Notes under the pieces: generated by a model
The model's database searches: none
The model's input: the letters and a program-made list of their open reading frames with translations, nothing else
Told to the model about the DNA's origin: nothing
IMG/VR virus record: IMGVR_UViG_3300030328_003715
Location: 1 to 24,813 of that record
Strand: one strand, 5' to 3'
From: a virus
DNA length: 24,813 nt
Shown: in pieces, positions 1 through 10,600 of the stretch
How the letters are laid out: each line of letters starts with the position of its first letter
Numbering within the stretch: the stretch's first letter is position 1
Program-made: the position numbers and the translations under genes

Positions 1-2
1 CA

Positions 3-1619
3 ATTGTTTTGTATGCACAGGTATCTAATGTTGGTATAGGTCAATCATATCCTAGTGTTACATTTACACATAGGAGAACGAGTGTAGCAACAAGAACGGC
101 AGGTAATGTAAGAAATAATAGACTTATTAAAGATGGTGAAATCCCACCAAATGATGCATTAGTTTTAATTGATGGTAGATTAGTTTTAGAAAGAACAGCA
201 GTGGTTTCTGATGCAATTGTTATCAGTGGAATACAGAGTGGTATTACAACAGTTACTGATGCTCAATATGATAATATAAGTGGAGTTACTACGATAACAA
301 CATTAGATCCACATAAATTTAGTGTTGATCATCAAGTAACCATGACAGGTATTGCATTTACTTGTCCATCAACTGCAGGTATTACAAGTGCTATTTTCCC
401 TGCACCACAAGCAGCATTTTCAATTACAAATGTAGTAGATGAGAATGGAAATGTAGGAATATCTAAAACATTTGTTGTCAATACTGGTATTGTAAAAGGA
501 TTGCCTCATACTTATAGAGCAGCTATTCATCGATTTGTTCGTTCAGAGGTAGGTTCTGTTAATGTGATTGGTGGTGATACATTAAAACCAACAGCAGCAG
601 ATTATGATCCTATTTCAGGTATTGTTAGTTTTACTGCTAATTATGGTACTGGTTTGGTAAATCCAGAACCATATACTGCAACAGATGCTTCAGTTACATC
701 TTATAATCATACTACAGGTCTTTTAACAATTAAAACAACTGCTACACCATCAGGAGGTTGGCAAACTGGTGATTTAGTATTATTTGAAGAAGGTGCTCTT
801 ACATTCCGTTGTGCAAAAGATAGTAATACAACAGACCATTCATATCCAAGAGTGGCAACTGGAGGAGCAGCAGCAGGTGTTGGAAGAACTACTGATCCAG
901 TATTTGGAAAGTTTATTCCAGTTACTAGAGTTGATGATACTACTTTTACTTGCAATGTTGGTATTGCTCCTATTCCAGGTGATCGACATGCTCACACATT
1001 CCAATCACCTGGTGCAGGAGGAAAAATAAAACGTCATCCAGCAAATCTTGCTAAGTCAAAAGTAGGACTTGCGACAGAAGGATTTGTATTTAAGTGCTCA
1101 CAAGATAATTATCTAACAGAACATAAATATCCCAGAACAACAGATCCATCGCATTGGGGTAGTTCTGGTGATGAATTGGGAGTTAATACTCCAGGTGTTC
1201 ATGTGGCAGTTAATTTACCTTGGGATAGTGCTATTACTATAACTGATACTAGTGAAAATACTACTGCAACCCCACAGATCACTGCTGCGAGTTATAATCC
1301 TAGCAATGGTGAATTGACATTAAATGTAGGAGCACATTCTTATACGACTTCAGATACTGTTAAATTTACTGCAAATAGTTTGAAATTCACATGTGATATG
1401 GATGGAAATAGTTCAACTAAGACTTATCCAAGAACAACTGATCCAGTATATAATAAAAGTATTCCAATTAAAAATTCCAGCACACCAAATATTACTGTTG
1501 ATGTTGGAAAGGTTAATCAATTCTCTGTACATGTAGGTGTATCAACTGCTGGTGGACTAGTTGGTCCTCTACAAATGGAACTTATTTGTAGTATTTTAGA
1601 AAATTCAACCGCACAGTAA
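3..1619 (+). CDS. Virion structural protein with C-x10-YPR repeats (5' partial)
   Basis: The reading frame is open to the left edge of the window, so the gene begins upstream; the TTG at position 9 is not a convincing start. The visible part is about 539 codons of Thr/Gly/Val-rich beta sequence. It has four repeat units, with cysteines at about nt 363, 810, 1095 and 1392. Each unit reads roughly F-x-C, then ten residues, then Tyr/Phe-Pro; the last three continue as YPR, and an RTTDP tag follows. Before the cysteine there is usually a YDP..G..T strand pair and a D.V segment. Such repeats occur in marine T4-like phage structural proteins; I know of no assigned function. It ends one base before the next start (TAATATG), so the two genes are probably translationally coupled. 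A baseplate or fibre-attachment role is inferred from position only. Confidence 0.75.
   Translation: MVLYAQVSNVGIGQSYPSVTFTHRRTSVATRTAGNVRNNRLIKDGEIPPNDALVLIDGRLVLERTAVVSDAIVISGIQSGITTVTDAQYDNISGVTTITTLDPHKFSVDHQVTMTGIAFTCPSTAGITSAIFPAPQAAFSITNVVDENGNVGISKTFVVNTGIVKGLPHTYRAAIHRFVRSEVGSVNVIGGDTLKPTAADYDPISGIVSFTANYGTGLVNPEPYTATDASVTSYNHTTGLLTIKTTATPSGGWQTGDLVLFEEGALTFRCAKDSNTTDHSYPRVATGGAAAGVGRTTDPVFGKFIPVTRVDDTTFTCNVGIAPIPGDRHAHTFQSPGAGGKIKRHPANLAKSKVGLATEGFVFKCSQDNYLTEHKYPRTTDPSHWGSSGDELGVNTPGVHVAVNLPWDSAITITDTSENTTATPQITAASYNPSNGELTLNVGAHSYTTSDTVKFTANSLKFTCDMDGNSSTKTYPRTTDPVYNKSIPIKNSSTPNITVDVGKVNQFSVHVGVSTAGGLVGPLQMELICSILENSTAQ
793..1475 (+). repeat. Protein repeat units C-x10-YPR (copies 2-4)
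   Basis: Three clear copies begin near nt 795 (LTFRC), 1080 (FVFKC) and 1377 (LKFTC). In each, exactly ten residues separate the Cys from YPR. RTTDP follows at once in copies 3 and 4 and after an insertion in copy 2. A more diverged first copy lies near nt 349-405 (AFTC, ten residues, FP). The DNA copies are diverged, so the repeat is old at protein level. Confidence 0.7.
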
Positions 1620-1620
1620 T

Positions 1621-4600
1621 ATGCCTAAGTATTTTAGTGGTAGAGTAAAAAGAACCCCACAGAGCGGTTTAACGTCTGATAGGTATCAATATCTTAGTAT
1701 TGAACAAGCAGAACCCAATTTAGGTGATCCACCTGAAGTTGATAATATTCCTGGTGGACAACAATATCAAATTGTTTCTGTTGAAACGCATCCAGGAGAA
1801 AGATTTTGGAAACCTATTGGTGGTGGAGTTCAACCAGGTGCTATAACTGTTAGAAATGATGGAACTATTCTTCCAAATACTGCAGGTCTTAATAGTACTA
1901 CTGAGTTGAATATAAAAGGTAATATTCTTACTGCAGTTGGTACTTTAGATGCTGATGGTAATCCAGGAACAGCAGTTACGATTACTGCTGCTCCTATAGG
2001 AGATGATCATCAAGTTATTTTTAATAATAATGGAGAATTTGGTGCAGCAAGTGGATTGTCTTATGATAATACTAATAGTAGAGTTGGTATAGCAAGTACT
2101 CAACCACAAGAAACTCTTGATATTGATGGTACTTTATTCATTACTGGAAATGTATTTGATAAAGATCATGATTCTGGAGATACCGATCAAGTTCTTGTAA
2201 GAAGTGCCACTGGTGGATTAGTTTGGGCAGACCAATCAATAGATGGAGTTTCAGTTGCTGCTGGTGATAAAACACAAGTTCAATATCATGGTTCTGATGG
2301 AAAAATAACTGGTGGTAAATTACTTGTTTATGATTATACTAATGGTATCACTGATGAACGTGTTGGTATAGGAAGTACTCAACCAACTAGATTGTTGGAT
2401 GTTCTAGGTAATTCTAGGTTTGTTGGAGTTACTACTTTTGTAGGTAATGTTTTTGTTGAAGGTGCTGTAACATCTGAAGATGTAACTAATATAGATTCTC
2501 TTGGTATTGTTACAGCAGGACAAGGACTTAGAGCTAGTAATGGTGGATTGAAAGTTGTTGGTATTACCACTCTTGAAAATACAAGAATTCTTCATAATAA
2601 GGCATTATATTTTGGTAAGGATGAAGATAATAATTTAGAAATTAAATTTGATGGAACAGACTCTGTTATTAATGATATATCATCTGCAAATTTAGGTTTT
2701 AAGTTACAGCAAGGTGGGAATACTAGATTAGAAGTTACTGGAGCAGGTGTAACTGTTACTGGAGTCACAACTACTAATATTCTTTCTGTAACTGGACTTG
2801 TAACCAGTCATTTAATACCAAGTCCTTCTGATGTTGGCCTTTTTGATTTGGGATCTCCTAATAATAGATGGGATAATATCTATGCTAATAATATTAACGG
2901 TGGGATATATAGTCCAGTTGCAATAAATGTAGAACAATTAAAGGTAACAGGAATTTCTACACTCAAGAACTTGGAAGTTTCTGGTATGTCTACCTTTATA
3001 GGATTATCTACTTTCAGTGATGGTTTAGAGGTAATATCTGGTGTAACTACATTTGCTGGTATTACAACAGTAACTGGTGAGACTTTATTTACAAAACAAT
3101 TTAGTGTTTCTGGTGTTTCTAGTATTGGAACTGCATCTGCAACTGATTTATATGTAAGTGGATTATCTACATTTGTAGGATTTTCCACATTTAAAGATGA
3201 TGTATTTGTTGCTGGTGTATCTACATTTATAGGATTCACTACATTTAGGAATGATGTACATGTAACTGGTCTTTCCACATTTGTAGGATTTTCTACATTT
3301 GGAGATGTTATTGTTGGTGGAATGTCTACTTTTGTAGGTATATCCAGTTTTGAGGGTAATGTATCATTCAATGCAGGTATTAGAGATAAAGATGGTGAAT
3401 TGGGTGGACCAACTGAGGGATATATTTTAGAGTCTAGAGATGGTAAAGTAAATTGGGCAAATCCTCAAGGATTAACTGTAGAAAATGCTAATAAGGTTGG
3501 TATTGGATCTACGGATAAAGATTCAATTTATTATCCTGCTTTTGTTAAAAATAATAATGAACATGATGATAGACAAAATGAATATCTTTATAATACTCAT
3601 GATTTCATCTATTCTTATGATGGGAATGCAGGTATAGGTTCTGTTGGTATTGGAACTGATATAATATCTGATGATACCACGTTAAATGTTACTGGTATAA
3701 CATCATTTAAAGGTAGTGTATATTTTAATGGTCTTCAAAATAATATTGGATTTACTTCACTTACTTGGCAAAGTGGTACAGGTAAATTGGAGTTTAAAGA
3801 TGAAGTACAAGCTACCTTTGGTAGTAAAACAGGCGGCGATTTACGGATATATCATACTGCGAGTCTTCAAGGTGAACTTGATAAGAATGGAGATCCTATT
3901 ACAAAGAATAATAATACTAACTGCTCATTTATTCATGAGAAAGGATCGGGTGGATTAGTATTCAGGTCAGATGGTGGAGGTGGTCCAGGAGCATTCCAAT
4001 TCTTTGATGAAGATTGGAGACCATTATTAAGATTGCATAGTGGTAATAATGCAAGAGCTCTTTTATATCATAGTGGAAAAGAAAGGTTAGAAACTATAGG
4101 AACTGGTGTTACCGTAACAGGAATAACTACAACTAATAGTTTATCTGTATCTGGTATTTCTTCTTTCTGGGGTCCAGTATGGGATGAAACTGGAAGTCCA
4201 GGTCAATCCACTTATCTTTTAGAATCAACAGTAACAGGAGTTAATTGGAAGTCTCCAGATGATATAACAGTTCAGAATGCCTTTAAAGTTGGTGTTGGTA
4301 CTACTGGAGCAGTATCTGTTGGTGCAACTTCAATCTATTACCCTACTTTTGTTGATTCTAATAATACAGAAGGTAGAGATATGGAATATCTCTATTCTGG
4401 TAATGCCTTAACTTACAACGTTCATTATGAAGATGGTAATGATGTTGGGATAGGTTCTATTGGTATTGGAACGACTACACCAAATACTACTCTAGATGTT
4501 CTTGGTATAACTTCTTTTAGAGGAGATGTATATTTTAATGGTATTGATGATAATGATGGTAGTGTAGGAATAACTTCTATTACTTGGAAACCATCTTCAT

Positions 4601-7600
4601 CTGCACTAGAGTTTAAAGATAATGTAAAAGCAGTATTTGGTGATGGTAACGATTTACAAATATATCATGATACTAATGATACAGAACCTAATAGTGTTGT
4701 TGAACATAATAATCCTGCTGCTTCAGCATTATACTTATCAAGTAATCAAAGAGTTGAAATAACAGATGAAAATCATGTAAATTTAAGTCTTCGTTTTAAT
4801 AATACTGGTAATTATGAGACAGAATTGTTTCGTGGTACTGCTAAAAAATTAGAAACCACTGATGCTGGAATTAAAGTTACTGGTCTTACTACTACTGGTT
4901 CATTAAGACTTGATGGTGCATTTTATGATAAAGATAATAGTTATGGTACAGAAAGTGGATATATTTTAGAAACAAGACAAAGTGGTGGTGTAGCATGGGT
5001 TTCTCCTAGTGACTTGACAACTATTAATGCTAGTAAAATTGGTATAGGTAGTATAAATGCAGCAGATGCTGGTATTGGAACACATTTTATAACTTTTGTT
5101 GATGAAAATCATCCTCATGATGATAGAAAGAGTGAGAAAGTTTATTCAACTGGTTTATTTGTTTATGACCCTCAAGATAATGGTAGAGTTGGTATTGGAA
5201 CCACAATTCCATCTGATACTTTAAGTGTTAGTGGTATAACTTCATTTAAAGGTAATGTATATTTTAATGGTACTGATGAAAATAATCTTGGTATTACTTC
5301 ACTTACTTGGAGAAGATCTGCAGGAATATTAGAATTTAAAACTAACGTAAAAGCAATATTTGGTGATGATGATAGTGATGAGCTTCCAGGATTAGAAATT
5401 TATCAGGATGGAAGTGATGCTATTATTCATAATAATGGAGAAGGTAATTTAAATTTAAAAACATATGGAGGATCTTTAATACAACTTCTTGGTAATAATA
5501 CTGAGTCAATGGTTGTTGCTAAATCAAATTCTTCTGTTGATTTATATTATGATGGAGGTGGTCCAAAATTACAAACTTCTGGTATAGGAATTACGGTAAC
5601 AGGACTTACTAGTACCACAGACTTGATGGTTAAAGGTAAATTTTATGATGGTGATAATGAATCAGGTGAACTTAATGAAGTATTAACTTCTCAAGGAGGT
5701 ATTGTAAAATGGACTAATCCAGGTAGTTTATCAGCTGATACTGCTTATAGAGTTAATACTGTTGGTGTTGCTACTGATCGTGCATATCATTTAACATTTG
5801 TTGAGGATAATAATGCTGATCCAGGTCAACCTGAAGGTGTTTATACTGGTGCTGGAATAACATTTAATGGTAATCACAGTCATCTATATCTTGATGGATC
5901 TCTTTGGTTAAAAGGAGAAAATGGTACATCTGGTGATATTATTAGTTATGGTGGTGATGATGGTATTTTTGGAATTTTTAGTCGTGGATCCGCTTTTATG
6001 GGGATAAGTGTAAAGGATACTGTTATTGTAAGTGATAATGATGTAGGAATTGTTAGTTTTATTTCAGAAAATGGTGCTAGGAAAACATATTTTAATTCAA
6101 ATGTAAATCCAAAGACAAATCAGACTTATAATTTAGCAGAAAGTAATTCTCATCGTTGGGCTAATGTTTATGCTCAAAATTATCATGGAGAATTTTTCAA
6201 CATTTATGATTCTGATAGTACTAATAAAATTACTCTTCAAGCTCCAGCCACAGGAAATTTAACAGCAGATTATACACTTACATTACCTGTAGATGATGGA
6301 GAGGCAGATGAGGTTCTTAAAACTGATGGAAGTGGAAATTTAAGTTGGACTACAAATACTCCTGGAACACCAACATTAGATAAAATAGAAGAAGGTAATA
6401 CATCAGCAGAAGTAGTTGATACTGGTACTAATGGACACTTCAAGGTAATAACAGAAGGAACCGAAAGACTTCAAATCAATAAAGATGGTAGATTTTTATT
6501 AAGAAGTGGAACAACAAGTTCTCAATCAAAAACTGGTGGATTTGAGAATGCACTCCAAATAGAAGGAATAGATGCATCAACTGCAAGTATCTCAATTACA
6601 AGAAATAGTGATGATGAACATCCAGCATACATTAATTTTGGTAAGTCAAGAGGAACTGCTGTAGGTTCAGATGGTGCTGTTAAAGGTGGTGATAATATAG
6701 CGCAAATTGATTTTAGTGGTTCTGATGGTAGTGGTGATTATAATGTTTTTGGTGGAATAAGATCTCAAGTTGATGAAGCAAGTGGTGTTGTTGTTGATAA
6801 TGATGAATCACCAGGTAGATTAGCATTCTACACAACTCCTGCTGCTAGTACTAATCCAATAGAAAGACTTCGTATCACAAAAGATGGTGCTATTGGAATT
6901 GATGCTGGAGGTGCTGGAAGAAATGCCACTCAAATTTATGGATCGAATGGTCAGGTATTAAAGAGTGGTGGAGATGGTGTAAGTGTTTATTGGGGTGCTG
7001 AAGGTACTGGTAATGCTGTTACTGATGTATTTGTTAAACAATATAAGGATGATTTAAGTCAGAGCAATCCAAGAACTGAAAGAGAATGTGATGCTTTAGA
7101 TGCACCTATTACTGTTGTTACTAGTGCTGGTACTTCAGTTATAGGTATTGGTTCAACCAGTAATGCTTATGGTAAAAGGTATATTGGTGATACTGAACCT
7201 ACTGGTAATCTTTGTGAAGGTGATATTTGGTATGATACCAGTGCTTCTGCTGGTGTTAATGGTAGTACAGGAATAACTAAGGTTGCATTATTAGAATATA
7301 GAACAGATAGTAGTACTGGTGATTTAGGTTCGATTACTGCAAACGAATGGACATCAAGAGCACTAAGTGATAAGGTTGACCCTCAAGGTTTTGTTACTTT
7401 TCCAGTAGCTACTGATACAGCCACTATAAAGACTGAGTTTTCATTGGGTTCAGGTACTTACCGAATAAAATGGAGTGTTCCTGCTGGTAGAATGGATAGG
7501 CATCAAACATCTCTTCGATATAGTACCGATTCTACTTTTTCTTCTTATGATAGGGTTTTAGGAAGTTCTGAATGTGTTGAAAATAGTGCCAATACGGTAC

Positions 7601-10600
7601 AAAGTAGATCATTTGGTGAAACTATATTAACTCTTAGTGAAAGAACATACTTTAAAATGTATTCGATAATTGATGGTGTTGCAGTTGGTGGTATGTCACC
7701 AACTAGAGGTTTTAATACTGCTGCAATTTTTGGTGATGGTAGGACTATTACTGGTGGAGATGCACCTGATAAGTCAGTTTATACACAAATATCGATAGAA
7801 GATTTAGCAACTGCTGTTAAAGAAGTAGATGTATTAAACACAGGAATAACTAGAGTTGCATTAATAAAAGATGCAAAGATTGATAGTGTAAACGGTGGAG
7901 GATTTGCTGCAGGTGCGTGGAGAGATAGAGATTTAACAGAAATAGAAGATCCTCAAAGTTTTGTTAATTTTAATAGTAATGGTGGAACAAAGACCACTCC
8001 AAGTACTGGACTTAAACCTGGTTATTGGTCATTACAACCAGGAACTTATAAGATAGAATGGAGTGCTCCTGCAAAGAGTAATGATCGTCATATGAGTAGA
8101 TTGGTTTGGAGTATAGTTGAAGGACAAATTTCAGCTTCTGGTCTTCATGCATCAGCATCATATGTTGAGGGTTCAACTGAATATAGTGATCCTTCACAAA
8201 CAAGATCATTCGGTTCTAAGGTTATAAAGATCACTCAACCAACTTGGTTTAAGATTATGCATTATTGTACTAGTGATATTTCAGGTGCAACTGATGGATT
8301 TGGTCGAAAATTGTCTACTGCTGGTGCTGGAGATCCTGATAACATTTATACGGAAGTAAGAATAGAAGACTTAGCAACTGCTGTTAAAGAAGTAGATGTA
8401 GTAAACACAGGAATAACTAAGGTTGCAACAATAAAAGATCAAAGACCTGTCACTGCAGGAAATCCAGCATCTGATCATGGAGGGGATGCTGCTATAGGTC
8501 CGAATATTAGAAAATTTAATACATTAGATGATACAAATAATATTGGTATTACTCTTCATAATACTGCCACTATTGGAAATGGTTTCGCAACAATAATTAA
8601 AGTACCTGCAGGTACTTATAGTATTAAATGGTCAGCTCCTGCTTATAATGTAGATACACATAATACTGTATTACAATATTCTACTAGTGATAGTGTAAAT
8701 GTTGATGGGAGACTTGACAGTAATGTAAGTTCAGTACAGGGTTCTTCCGAGTTTTCTGCAACAGAGGAAGAAATGACAGCTGCAGCATGGACAGGTGGTA
8801 ATGTTGATAAAACTATCAATCACACAGCTTCATCTTCATTTGGAACTATTGCTTCTATAACCTTTGTTCAAGACACCTATATTCAATTATCGCATTGGTG
8901 TGAATATGCATTCAGTATTTATGGACTTGGTTCTGCCAACTATTCTGCAAATGCTGGTGATTCAGTTTATGCACAAATAGAAATAGAAGATTTAAAAACT
9001 GCTGTTAAAGAAAATACAGGAAAAACTAAAGTTGCTCTATTAAAAGACCAGAAGAATTATAATGTACAGGGTGGAACTTTTACGAAGGATGCATGGAGAG
9101 ATAGAGATTTAACAGTAAAAGAAGATCCTTATGGTTTTGTTAATCTTGTTCCTACTCCCAATGGTCAGACAACTGCAGGTACTAATGGAAACACTCCTGG
9201 TTATTGGTCACTACCAGCAGGAACTTATAAGATAGAATGGAATGCTCCTGGAATGAATGTTAATCGTCATATAACTAGATTGATTTGGAGTACTACGAAA
9301 GAAGACATTTCAGATCCTGGTATGCCTAATTCTTTAGAATCTACTGGTAATTATGCTCAAGGTTCATCTGAAAATACAACTGGAGAAGGTACTGGAACAA
9401 TACCTACATCGACAAGATCATTCGGTTCTAAGATTGTAGAAATTACCGACACCACTTGGTTTAAGATTGTTCATTGGTGTAACGAAACCCAGGCTAATAC
9501 TGGATTTGGTCAAAGAGTGGCCGATTCCTTGGGTGCAACTAATTCTTCAATTTATACGGAAATAAAGATAGAAGACTTAGCAACTGCTGTTAAAAATGCT
9601 GGAGATGATTATGTTGCAGGAACATCTAAAGTTGCTCTATTAAAAGACCAGAAAGACTTTGGAACAACTGGTGGTGATTTTAATCAGGATGCATGGGTAG
9701 ATAGAGATTTAACTGTAGAAGAAGATCCATTTGATTTTGTAACTTTTTATCCAACTTCAAATGGTCAAAACGTAAAGAGTGGTGGAATTACACCTGGTAG
9801 TTTTTCACTGCCAGCAGGAACCTATAAGATAGACTGGAGTGCTCCTGGTTTTAATGTCAATCGTCATAAAACTAGATTAGTTTATAGTACTACCTCATCA
9901 CATATTACAAATGCTGGACTTGATGGAGGAGCATCATATGTCGAAGGTTCAAATGAAAATACTACTAATGCTAATAATGAGCATGTTCAGTCTGTTAGTA
10001 CTGGATCTAAAATTATAACTACCACTGCTTCGGAAACATATTTTAAAATTATGCATTGGGCTACAGAACCTAAAAGTGATGTAGGACTTGGACACGGTAT
10101 GAACCCTGGAGGTAGTTATAATACTGGACCAGAAATTTATACCCAAGTAAGGATAGAAGACTTAGCAACTGCTGTTAAAAATGCATCAGCAGATAAAATA
10201 GAAGAAGGTAATACATCAGCAGAAGTAGTTGATACTGGTACTGATGGACACTTCAAGGTAACAACAGAAGGAACAGAAAGACTTCGTATCACATCAGAGG
10301 GTGATACAATAACTATAGGAAGACAGTATCTTTCTCGTAGGAATAGCACTGCTGCTTCTAAAACTAGTCTTAAAGAAACTTTTTATTATGAAGTAGCAAA
10401 TGGAGCTTCTCAAGCTTTCCAACTAGAAGGAACTCCTTATGGGGGTGGTTTAGTTACTGTTGTTAGTATGAGAGATGCTAACGCAACATTTATGACAACA
10501 AGAACCTATCAAATTGGGTTAAGAGGAACAAATAATTCTAGTTTAGATTGGATGAATGCAGCCTGCGATGGAGAAAGTGGTGGATCTAGTTATTCAGTTG

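Noticed and set aside
9-11. TTG as the start of the first gene
   Set aside because: The frame is open upstream to the edge of the window, and the sequence starts in the middle of a beta-rich structural protein; no Shine-Dalgarno precedes the TTG.
2880-3371. 163-residue open frame on the minus strand
   Set aside because: It lies opposite the STF repeat shaft; its Pro/Thr/Val repeats are the mirror of the repeated sense codons. No independent start signal or family match.
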